A stretch of 30,409 nucleotides of DNA from an uncultured Eubacteriales bacterium (GTDB lineage Bacteria > Bacillota > Clostridia > Oscillospirales > Acutalibacteraceae): positions 1-30,409 of the forward strand of contig CAKVEA010000008.1 in the NCBI GenBank assembly GCA_934728355.1. Direction: 5' to 3'. The position numbers and the translations under genes were made by a program. Of this stretch, positions 23,817-30,409 are shown one piece after another. Position 1 is the stretch's first letter. Each line of letters starts with the position of its first letter. The notes under the pieces were generated by a model. The model worked only from the letters and a program-made list of their open reading frames with translations. It had not been told where the DNA came from and did no database searches.

Positions 23817-25146
23817 TACAGAACTAATAAGGCAAGCTGAAATGTCGATAATTGGTGGGATACTCATAGACAGTAAAACACTTTCAAGAATTGTAGACAA
23901 AGTAAGAATTACTGACTTTTACTGCGATGATTTGCGGGCAATTTACAAAACTATTTTAAACGTAGCAAATTCTGGAAAGGCTGTCGATTACATAACCGTT
24001 TTGAATGCACTATCAGCTTCAAGTGATATTCCTTATGAACAAAACGAACTCAGTAAAATATTAATTACATGCTGTCAAACTATTCCCAGCTTAAGCAATA
24101 TTGAGTATTATGCTGATATTGTGCATAAATCGGCAATTGCAAGGAGCGTGGAACAAAACCTTTTGAGTGTGTTATCTGACGGCTTCGAGAGCGAAACGAT
24201 CCTAGAGCAATCAGAAATTTTAATTGAGAAACTTTCAGGGATTATATCACCTATTGGGTGCAAAAAAATGCGTGATTTAAATGAAATTTCAGAAAATTTA
24301 CTTGATTATTATTCAGGGAAAATTGAAAAAATCGAGAATAGATGCGACACGGGCTACCCTAAAATAGATAGTCTACTAAAAGGTATGTCTGGTGGAAATT
24401 TAATAATTCTTGCCTCAAGACCCAAAGTTGGAAAAACTGCTTTTGCGCTTTCTATCGCACAAAATGTTGCTGAGACTGGCAAAAAAGTGATGTTTTACAG
24501 CCAAGAAATGCTCGGTGAAGAACTTTGCGAAAGAATTTTATCCAAAAAATCTGGTATTTCTATGAACAAATTGATTGATAATTCGCTGTCTTTTAACGAG
24601 ATTGAAAAGCTTAGAAGCACCCTCGAAAATAGCTCCAACAACATGATCGTAAATGATTCCTCTGGTATAACAGTTCAAGATATCCGTCTGAATTGCCGTA
24701 TGATTAAAGATTTGGGGCTGATAATTATAGATTATCTTCAACTGATGAAGTCAAATTTAAAACACGATAACAGGAATCAAGAAATTGGAGCAATAAGCCG
24801 AGAACTCAAGAAATTAGCTACTGATTTAAACGTTCCTATTTTGTGTTTATCACAGCTTAACCGTGTATCAAATGAAAACACCAGACCAACATCATCGGAG
24901 CTCAGAGACTCAGGCGAACTTGAGCAAAACTGCAACAAATTAATGCTAATGTGGTGCGTTAAAAAGCATGATAATTTGAAAACTGTTGGACTTGACGTTG
25001 CTCTAAATAGGAGGGGTGATACAGGCGTCGTTCTTCTTGACTTTTGCGGTGAAACCATGAATTTTGCCGAGCTTAAAGATGAATACAAAGAAGCTATCGA
25101 TTCCTTTTCAGACTGGCGAAGTAAAATTCCCAGCAAGTGTTTTTAA
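23806..25146 (+). CDS. dnaB: Phage replicative DNA helicase, DnaB family
   Basis: The protein is 446 aa. The N-terminal helical domain (AEMSIIGGILIDSKTLSRIV; YIKYAD-like SNIEYYADIVHKSAIARSV) is followed by the RecA-like core. There, TGYPKIDSLLKGMSGGNLII leads to Walker A RPKVGKTAFALSIA. After it come FYSQEMLGEELCERILS and Walker B LIIIDYLQLMKS, then a sensor segment ILCLSQLNRVSNE with the arginine finger near. It unwinds the replication fork, loaded by the replisome organiser upstream. Length and motifs are normal. Confidence 0.95.
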   Translation: MRNNTELIRQAEMSIIGGILIDSKTLSRIVDKVRITDFYCDDLRAIYKTILNVANSGKAVDYITVLNALSASSDIPYEQNELSKILITCCQTIPSLSNIEYYADIVHKSAIARSVEQNLLSVLSDGFESETILEQSEILIEKLSGIISPIGCKKMRDLNEISENLLDYYSGKIEKIENRCDTGYPKIDSLLKGMSGGNLIILASRPKVGKTAFALSIAQNVAETGKKVMFYSQEMLGEELCERILSKKSGISMNKLIDNSLSFNEIEKLRSTLENSSNNMIVNDSSGITVQDIRLNCRMIKDLGLIIIDYLQLMKSNLKHDNRNQEIGAISRELKKLATDLNVPILCLSQLNRVSNENTRPTSSELRDSGELEQNCNKLMLMWCVKKHDNLKTVGLDVALNRRGDTGVVLLDFCGETMNFAELKDEYKEAIDSFSDWRSKIPSKCF

Positions 25147-25162
25147 ATTAAGAGGTGATAAC

Positions 25163-25384
25163 GTGGAACTAAAACAAGTAAAATCCATGATAGGAAAAAT
25201 AGTTTATTATGATAATCAGCAATTAAATATGTCTGGTAATAGTGTGAATGATTACATTCTGTCGGGATGTATTTTAAGAAAAAAATCTAATGGAAAATTT
25301 TATTATCAAGCAGAATTAAAGGACTTAAACATCAATTCTCTTATTATTGTTCCGCTTGAAAAAGTAAAAATCACAAAAAATTAA
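25163..25384 (+). CDS. Small unknown protein (73 aa) closing the early operon
   Basis: I choose GTG behind AAGAGGTGAT as the start. A longer frame upstream runs inside dnaB and has no ribosome binding site. The product starts with M-E-L-K-Q-V-K-S-M and looks like a small beta-barrel (SMIGKIVYYDNQQLNMSGNS; KSNGKFYYQAELKDLNINSL; IIVPLEKVKIT), reminiscent of SH3-like phage proteins. No function is recognised. A terminator overlaps its stop. Confidence 0.6.
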   Translation: MELKQVKSMIGKIVYYDNQQLNMSGNSVNDYILSGCILRKKSNGKFYYQAELKDLNINSLIIVPLEKVKITKN

Positions 25385-25414
25385 AGCTGATAATTCAAAG
25401 TTATCAGCTTTTTT
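25384..25414 (+). terminator. Strong terminator of the early operon
   Basis: AAGCTGATAA (25384-25393) pairs perfectly with TTATCAGCTT (25401-25410) over a 7-nt loop, followed by T's. Confidence 0.92.
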
Positions 25415-25425
25415 GAAAGGAGATT

Positions 25426-26034
25426 TTGGAAATTAAAAATTTAATCGAAAATTCTAGACTAAAACGTGTATTAAATGGAGCTTGGTACAATAAAAATAAC
25501 AAACGAGAAAAACATGACTTTTATGCCACAGATCCTCACTCTGTAAATTTATTCCTTAAAAGGATCAAAAAAGACAATTTAGTCTTGCCTAAAACAATAA
25601 TTGAACCCGCTTGTGGACAAGGTCATATTTCAGAAGAACTCAAAAAACATGGTTACAATGTTATTTCATCAGATTTGTATGATCATGGGTACGGAAAGTC
25701 GGGAATAGACTTTTTAAAAAGTCATGAAAAAGCGGATTGTTTTATCACGAACCCACCTTATAGATTTGCTTTGGAATTTGTAAAAAAGAGTGTAGAAAAT
25801 TTAAAACCGGGAGGAATAAGTATCATGTATTTAAAAATCCAGTTTTTAGAGGGTAAAGCAAGAAACTTATTCTTTAAAAAATATCCTCCAAAATATGTAT
25901 ATGTAAACAGTTCAAGGCAAATTTGTGCCAGAAATGGGGATTTTAAAAATTTTAATTCAAGACTGCTTTGCTATGCGTGGTATATATGGTACAAAGGTTT
26001 TTTTAGTGAACCAATCATAAGATTTATTGACTGA
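25426..26034 (+). CDS. SAM-dependent DNA (adenine) methyltransferase, small
   Basis: The start is TTG behind AAAGGAG, and the protein is 202 aa. Markers are 'KHDFYATDPHSVNLFL', motif I TIIEPACGQGHISEEL and an acidic loop SSDLYDHGYG. Motif IV is CFITNPPYRFALEF, where NPPY indicates N6-adenine or another amino-methylation, and the order is alpha/gamma-like. Such short methyltransferases are frequent in Firmicute phages and plasmids. No separate target recognition domain is visible. It lies just beyond the early terminator, so it needs its own promoter or read-through. Confidence 0.85.
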   Translation: MEIKNLIENSRLKRVLNGAWYNKNNKREKHDFYATDPHSVNLFLKRIKKDNLVLPKTIIEPACGQGHISEELKKHGYNVISSDLYDHGYGKSGIDFLKSHEKADCFITNPPYRFALEFVKKSVENLKPGGISIMYLKIQFLEGKARNLFFKKYPPKYVYVNSSRQICARNGDFKNFNSRLLCYAWYIWYKGFFSEPIIRFID

Positions 26035-26041
26035 ATTATAA

Positions 26042-26075
26042 AAAAGTAGGAACACCATTTATAAATATGGGTTCC
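26042..26075 (-). terminator. Terminator after the full-length Rpn gene
   Basis: GGAAC/GTTCC (26049-26053 and 26071-26075) extended by CCAT/ATGG forms a bulged stem, followed on the minus strand by TACTTTTTT. The equivalent hairpin follows the truncated Rpn copy. Confidence 0.65.
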
Positions 26076-26083
26076 TTCCACGT

Positions 26084-26938
26084 TTAATTATATTTCAGCT
26101 TTTTTATTTCATCAATAGATAATTCTGTTGCGATTGAGATTTGTTCTAAAGGTAAATTAATGCTTAAAAGTTTTTTGGCTATTTCAATTTTACCTTCTTT
26201 AATACCTTGCTCTTTACCTTCTTTAATACCTTGTTCATAACGTTCTTCATTAATTGCCATTTCGTTTTGTAAATACATTTCTCGTTGTTGTGCTTCATGC
26301 CTTATAGCTTCATCATTACTCAAGTCTTGGAGTGCATCGTATGCTTTTTCAATTTCAGGGTTTTCATGTGCAAGCATTTTCATCTCCTCCTCATTGTTGG
26401 TCTTTATGAATCGAAGCCAATCCCAAAGGTTGGTTCCGTCATCGGATCTAGGTAATTTCTTGAGTTCAAGCAAGTTAATCTCTAAAAGGTCTGTAAACTT
26501 AGAATTATCTTTCTCATCACGCATATTGTACTTATGAAAATATCTGTTATCATTAGTTAAGTTATGCTCTGCGGCAATTATTATACTTACACTCTTTTTA
26601 ATATCTTTATACTTAAATCCCTCACAACTTTGGTCTTTAACCATGTTAGCTAAGTACACAATAATTCTCTGTTCCATAATAGGAGAACGTTTAACTTGCA
26701 TTTCAACATCAATTACATGAGATTTCGTTTTGACTTTTATATCCAAAATGTACTCTCCGTCAAGTGCTGAACCTTTTCTTGTGTGGGTATCTAAAAACTC
26801 TAAATCTTCAAATTCTTCATCTGAAATATTTAAAATACACTTCAAAAAATCAGCCATACAACTTTTATTTCGGGTAAAAATTTCTTTGAAAACTTTATCA
26901 TTTGTTTTGCTTAACAATTCACGTTTTGCTTCGCTCAT
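26084..26938 (-). CDS. Rpn-family recombination-promoting nuclease (PD-(D/E)XK), full length
   Basis: The protein is 284 aa with AAAAGGAAGG ahead of the ATG. It opens with SKTNDKVFKEIFTRNKSCMA. The nuclease core is EYILDIKVKTKSHVIDVEMQ, giving the D...(E)xQ catalytic arrangement of the family. VYLANMVKDQ and LLEINLLELKKLP follow. The C-terminal third is an acidic/basic coiled tail with repeated E-Q-G-I-K-E-G-K units and a small helix-turn-helix-like end (SINLPLEQISIATELSIDEI). Rpn/YhgA proteins are DNA nucleases that stimulate RecA-independent recombination in E. coli. The tails are known for length variation. Here it has its own promoter and terminator. Confidence 0.88.
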   Translation of the reverse strand: MSEAKRELLSKTNDKVFKEIFTRNKSCMADFLKCILNISDEEFEDLEFLDTHTRKGSALDGEYILDIKVKTKSHVIDVEMQVKRSPIMEQRIIVYLANMVKDQSCEGFKYKDIKKSVSIIIAAEHNLTNDNRYFHKYNMRDEKDNSKFTDLLEINLLELKKLPRSDDGTNLWDWLRFIKTNNEEEMKMLAHENPEIEKAYDALQDLSNDEAIRHEAQQREMYLQNEMAINEERYEQGIKEGKEQGIKEGKIEIAKKLLSINLPLEQISIATELSIDEIKKLKYN

Positions 26939-26970
26939 TCTAGTTACCTTCCTTTTATGTATTATATTAT

Positions 26971-26998
26971 ATTATATCACATCTTTTAAATTATTCAA
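26971..26998 (-). promoter_or_regulatory. Promoter of the full-length Rpn gene
   Basis: The minus strand reads TTGAAT (26998-26993), 16 nt, TATAAT (26976-26971), with further overlapping TATAAT copies downstream. The same arrangement precedes the truncated Rpn copy. Confidence 0.7.
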
Positions 26999-27110
26999 AA
27001 GTATATTTTATGTGTGACTTCTTTCAAATTATAAGTAAATTAAATTACTAGTGAATCGAGCAAGCCACTATTATATTTTGCTACTTTTAACACAAGTTTT
27101 TACTTATTTT

Positions 27111-27250
27111 CATTAACTTATTTTTTGTTCTATCCAACGTATTATTACACCATATTCTGTTTTTTCTATGTTCGAGTGAAGTAGTTTTATCCCCAGTAAT
27201 TAAACACTCATCTATTTGAAAATTGTTTTTTTGTTTATTTGTAGTATTAA
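27111..27250 (-). pseudogene. Decayed duplicate of the 3' end of the methyltransferase-helicase gene
   Basis: The left part (27111-27166) aligns with the last roughly 55 bases of the intact gene (27660-27712, for example the shared 'attaactta.tttttgtt' and 'acaccat..tctgttt'). The right part (27167-27250) aligns with 28069-28153 inside the helicase C-terminal domain ('gttc.agtgaagt' and 'tttgtagtatt'). About 360 bp between the two parts have been lost. The identity is roughly 75-80% by eye. No protein is encoded. Confidence 0.75.
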
Positions 27251-27270
27251 TTCAATGATTGAATTATAAA

Positions 27271-27303
27271 AAAGAGGACACAAATTTATAAATATGTGCC
27301 CCT
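27271..27303 (-). terminator. Terminator after the truncated Rpn gene
   Basis: GGACACA (27276-27282) pairs with TGTGCCC (27295-27301) with one mismatch. It is followed on the minus strand by TCTTTTTTA. It is homologous to the hairpin after the full-length copy, with compensating differences in the stem. Confidence 0.6.
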
Positions 27304-27317
27304 TGAACTTAATTAGA

Positions 27318-27584
27318 TTACAGGTTTCTTATTTCATTAATAGATAGCCCTGTTGCATCTGAGATTTTGTCTAAAGGTATATAAACACACATAAGATTTT
27401 TAGCTGTTACCCTTTGGCACTCTTTATATCCTTGTTCTTTACCTTCTTTAAAGCCTTCTTTAAATCCTTGGCTTACACCTTTTTTAAACCCTTGTTCTTT
27501 GCCTTCTTTAAAACCTTGTTCATAACGTTTTTCACTAATTGCCATTTCGTTTTCCAAATACATTTCTTGTTTTGTTTCACTCAT
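27318..27584 (-). CDS. Internally deleted Rpn copy: start plus C-terminal repeat tail only
   Basis: An 88-aa frame begins MSETKQEMYLENEMAISEKR. The first five codons match the start of the full-length Rpn, and the rest matches its region from QREMYLQNEMAINEERYEQG onward. About 210 residues, including the whole nuclease core, are gone in frame. In the full-length gene the two deletion ends resemble each other (GAAGCAAAACGTGAA and GAAGCACAACAACGAGAA), so deletion by short direct repeats is likely. The tail is a run of Q-G-F-K-E-G units and ends LDKISDATGLSINEIRNL. Promoter, ribosome binding site and terminator are all retained, so the tail may still be expressed. Confidence 0.75.
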   Translation of the reverse strand: MSETKQEMYLENEMAISEKRYEQGFKEGKEQGFKKGVSQGFKEGFKEGKEQGYKECQRVTAKNLMCVYIPLDKISDATGLSINEIRNL

Positions 27585-27617
27585 TTTATTTTACCTTCCT
27601 TTTTTAAATCACACTTT

Positions 27618-27645
27618 ATTGTAGCACATTTTTTAAATTATTCAA
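27618..27645 (-). promoter_or_regulatory. Promoter of the truncated Rpn copy
   Basis: The minus strand reads TTGAAT (27645-27640), 16 nt, TACAAT (27623-27618). It is the counterpart of the promoter of the full-length copy, with the same upstream A/T stretch. Confidence 0.6.
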
Positions 27646-27661
27646 AAACTGTTATGCTTTA

Positions 27662-30409
27662 TTAACTTACTTTTTGTTTACCCCAACGTATTTTTACACC
27701 ATCGTCTGTTTGCTCTTTGTACATAAGATTTTTAAGTACATCACTATCAATTCCGAATTTTTCTTCTATTTCTTGATCTGCGAGTTCTTTGTTTTTCATA
27801 ATCAAGTTTAATTTATCTTTGGTAAGTATCATTTTTAGTAAATTTGTTTCAATACTATTTTTATACGTTACAAAATAAACTTCCTTAAATCGTGTAGAGG
27901 TGTATCTTATAAATCTAAAATAATATTGGCTCATTCCAGCATTATTCCAATGAAGTTCTGCAATAATACATTTATCTACAAAGTCAATATTCATTGATGC
28001 TGACAATGATTGTTGGGTACTTATCAAAATGCCATTTTTTGTGGCTTTTAATTCATTTACTATGCTTTTTCTTTGTTCAAGTGAAGTTTTATCACCTGTA
28101 ATTAAAAATACTTGTCTATTCGGAAATCGCTTCTTTATTTCTTTGTAGTATTCGTTTGCAACTTCAATATGTCTTACACCTATTGCAACTCGCTGATCTT
28201 TGAATTTATCCACTAACTTTATTACTTTTTTAAATTTTTCGGGCAATTCTGATGATTCGTACTCTTTGAATATTTGAGACGATGCACATATTTTGAGCAT
28301 TAGAATTAACTGTTTTAAAATTTTAAGCATTGCATCTTTTCTGCTATTTCCGGTTTTGGAAAACAAGTATTCCATTTCATAAAATTTTTCTATTGCTTTC
28401 GTGTAAAGTGATTTTTCAGCTTCATTCATAATACATGAAACATGTTTAATTTCATATAATTTTTTCCCTGTCACTTCTTCAAAAGTCCTTGTTATTATGG
28501 TTTTATCTCTCAAGGCTTTTAAATCTTCTAAGTTATAAATATCTTGATTTAGTTTTTCCAATCCAAAGACAGTGATTTTTTCTGGAATGTGTGATTCTTT
28601 AAACAATTTATAGCCCTTATTATATGCTGGAATAGGTTTGTTTTTATACTCGTTGACTTGCTCTAATAATTCCTCTAAATTTTGTTTATCACGTTTATAA
28701 ATGTAGTCGTTAGTGCTAATCATGTTATAAGAATTATTGTATAAGAGCTCTATTTGAGGAATAATCTCTAATACGTTATTCCGTGTGCTTGTGCCAGTCA
28801 TAAGCAGTTTATATTTTACTCTTCTAAACGCATTTAATACCGCTTTGGTTCGTTTAGAATTAGTTTGACTTATATTATCTGATTCGTCAAAGATTAACAT
28901 CACTTTTTGAGATTGCATTTTTATGTACTTTTTAATTTGTCGATGGTATTTGCACATCATATTTAAAGTGATTGTTACATATTGACCTTTTTTTATGTTG
29001 TTTATATCGCTTAATTTTTCAATGTTGCAGAAGTCTTTGTCATAAGCTTTTAAGACGTCATTCCAGTTGGTTTTTATAGCTATTGCCGTGCTTACAATAA
29101 ATATATTTCTTACATTATTATGTTTTAGTCGGTATTCGGCTTGAGTTATTCCTGTTATTGTTTTTCCTGAGCCTTGTTCCCATTGCACAAACGCATATGG
29201 TTTTTGTAAAAATAAATTTGTATCGTGTAATTGTAGAGAGTTGAGCTTTATTGTTTCACTATCACTTTTTAATTCAAAATTTTTAAGCCAACTTTCTATT
29301 TTAGGGTCAATTTTCATGTCCTTAAATTTTTTGGATTGTATATGATATTGTTTTATTTTTTTGTCTATCAATTTTTTATACTTAGTATCTTCAAACGGGT
29401 AATATTCCTCTGCTACTGCTTTATATATGGGTATTTTTAAATCCTTAAGCTTTAAATTATACTTATCTTTTATTAACCCATTTTCTTTTTTACGTTGAGG
29501 ATGTTGAAGTTGTAGAGTATATTTTAATTTTTCTAGAACGCCTTTAGAAGTGACTTTTGTTTTTTCCCATTCTTCATAATTCATATATGTAGGTTGTTTC
29601 TGATTTTTAAATCTGTCTATATACTCTTGGCAATCAGCTAAGTATTTTTTAGTTTTAGGGTTATTCTTTATGTCATACATTAATTTTCTAACTTTATATT
29701 GAAAATCATAATCACCACTTTTGATATTTTCAAGAAGTAATTTTTGCTTTAATTTGTCCTTTTGAGCTACTAATGGGCGTATGTACTTACTATAAATTAA
29801 ATTTGAATTGCTTAAGTTTAAGACTTGATTTTTAAATTCAATATTTTCCGTATGCTCTGACTTTTTTTGAAGTATTAGAAGCTTTGTTTTATAATTTTCT
29901 ACTCCTAAGTGTTTAAAGCTATTTTTATCAAGAGCAATTTGTACCACATAATTAAATTTTTCGTTTAACGCTTCTATATCAGACTTATTTGAAAATTCGT
30001 CATTGCAAAAGGAATGGGGAACGATTATCGCTAGTATTCCGCAAGGCTTTAAAAGTTCATAAGCTTTTATGCAATAATACAATTCGCTTGAATAATTTAT
30101 ATTGTTTTTAAACCATTTTAAGCCATAGGGCGGGTTGCCTATAACATAATCAAATGTTGATTGTGGACTATATTCTCTAATATCACAATTGACTAATTTT
30201 GCTTCCGGATAAAGATATTTTGCCACTAAATAAGAATTATAATCTAGTTCGCAACCATAAAAGTTTATTTCGTTAGGGGCACTGTTTATAAATGCCCCAT
30301 GCCCGCAGGTTAGATCTGCTATTAAGTCACTTTGTTTAGGTTTTAAGCAATCCATTATCCAATTTACAAGACTGTACGGTGTGAAAAATTGTCCTTGCTC
30401 AATTTCTTG
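27662..30409 (-). CDS. N6-adenine methyltransferase fused to SF2 (SNF2-like) helicase; N-terminus off the right edge
   Basis: The open frame continues through the window edge. Upstream of the ATG at 30355 the codons still read Q-G-Q-F-F-T-P-Y, a typical N6-methylase entry motif, so that ATG is internal and the gene is partial (at least 915 aa). Counting from that Met, motif I is LIADLTCGHGAF (11-22) and motif IV is GNPPYG (73-78). A charged linker follows to about 370. The helicase has Walker A EQGSGKT (393-399), DESD (490-493) and MTGT (519-522). Its C-terminal domain contains FLITGDKTSLEQRKSIVNEL and ILISTQQSLSASMNI. Methylase-helicase fusions occur in phage anti-restriction (P1 DarB) and in defence or plasmid systems, and which applies here is open. 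It is noticeably AT-rich. Confidence 0.85.
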   Translation of the reverse strand, partial: QEIEQGQFFTPYSLVNWIMDCLKPKQSDLIADLTCGHGAFINSAPNEINFYGCELDYNSYLVAKYLYPEAKLVNCDIREYSPQSTFDYVIGNPPYGLKWFKNNINYSSELYYCIKAYELLKPCGILAIIVPHSFCNDEFSNKSDIEALNEKFNYVVQIALDKNSFKHLGVENYKTKLLILQKKSEHTENIEFKNQVLNLSNSNLIYSKYIRPLVAQKDKLKQKLLLENIKSGDYDFQYKVRKLMYDIKNNPKTKKYLADCQEYIDRFKNQKQPTYMNYEEWEKTKVTSKGVLEKLKYTLQLQHPQRKKENGLIKDKYNLKLKDLKIPIYKAVAEEYYPFEDTKYKKLIDKKIKQYHIQSKKFKDMKIDPKIESWLKNFELKSDSETIKLNSLQLHDTNLFLQKPYAFVQWEQGSGKTITGITQAEYRLKHNNVRNIFIVSTAIAIKTNWNDVLKAYDKDFCNIEKLSDINNIKKGQYVTITLNMMCKYHRQIKKYIKMQSQKVMLIFDESDNISQTNSKRTKAVLNAFRRVKYKLLMTGTSTRNNVLEIIPQIELLYNNSYNMISTNDYIYKRDKQNLEELLEQVNEYKNKPIPAYNKGYKLFKESHIPEKITVFGLEKLNQDIYNLEDLKALRDKTIITRTFEEVTGKKLYEIKHVSCIMNEAEKSLYTKAIEKFYEMEYLFSKTGNSRKDAMLKILKQLILMLKICASSQIFKEYESSELPEKFKKVIKLVDKFKDQRVAIGVRHIEVANEYYKEIKKRFPNRQVFLITGDKTSLEQRKSIVNELKATKNGILISTQQSLSASMNIDFVDKCIIAELHWNNAGMSQYYFRFIRYTSTRFKEVYFVTYKNSIETNLLKMILTKDKLNLIMKNKELADQEIEEKFGIDSDVLKNLMYKEQTDDGVKIRWGKQKVS

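Overview
The window looks like prophage DNA in an AT-rich anaerobic Firmicute (Clostridia or Peptoniphilaceae-like). The basis is low GC, strong AGGAGG-type ribosome binding sites, an HK97-type siphophage late module with Firmicute-style neighbours, a RecT/SSB/DnaB early module, and Rpn-family (PD-(D/E)XK) nucleases. Genus-level assignment is inference; no tRNA, rRNA or core chromosomal gene is present.

Positions 1-15720 (minus strand, read right to left) hold one late module. It runs from a truncated HNH endonuclease, a ferritin-like cargo gene, a possible cos region and the small terminase, through an inserted block (small membrane protein, ParB-methyltransferase fusion, frameshifted C5 methyltransferase, two small unknown genes), to the large terminase. 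Then come a nucleotidyltransferase moron with its own promoter and terminator, portal, ClpP-type prohead protease, capsid, head fiber-like protein, four head-tail joining proteins, major tail protein, the tail chaperone pair G/GT with a clear -1 frameshift site and hairpin, and the start of the tape measure.

Near 15720 the truncated HNH gene (minus) meets a truncated DUF262/DUF1524 (GmrSD-type) gene (plus) head to head. This is a recombination scar. A gene-poor stretch with hairpins follows (16766-17298).

Positions 17299-25384 (plus strand) are an early module in the opposite orientation: small unknown proteins, a wHTH protein, a PD-(D/E)XK exonuclease, a coiled-coil protein, an N4/N6 methyltransferase, RecT, SSB, a replisome organiser, an intact C5 methyltransferase and DnaB helicase. 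A strong terminator closes it. Either two different phages are abutted here or one phage was inverted and rearranged. The right end (25426-30409) carries another methyltransferase, two Rpn copies (one complete, one internally deleted) and a methyltransferase-SF2 helicase fusion that runs off the edge. Between the Rpn copies lies a decayed duplicate of the helicase 3' end, so this end was tandemly duplicated.

The most interesting observation is a conserved alternative reading frame nested inside both C5 methyltransferase genes. In the intact copy it is a 70-codon ORF with a good internal Shine-Dalgarno. Over its second half, the alternative frame is better conserved between the two copies than the methyltransferase frame. 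Also notable are the self-contained nucleotidyltransferase moron, six methyltransferase genes in 30 kb, and several terminators that break up the late transcription unit.
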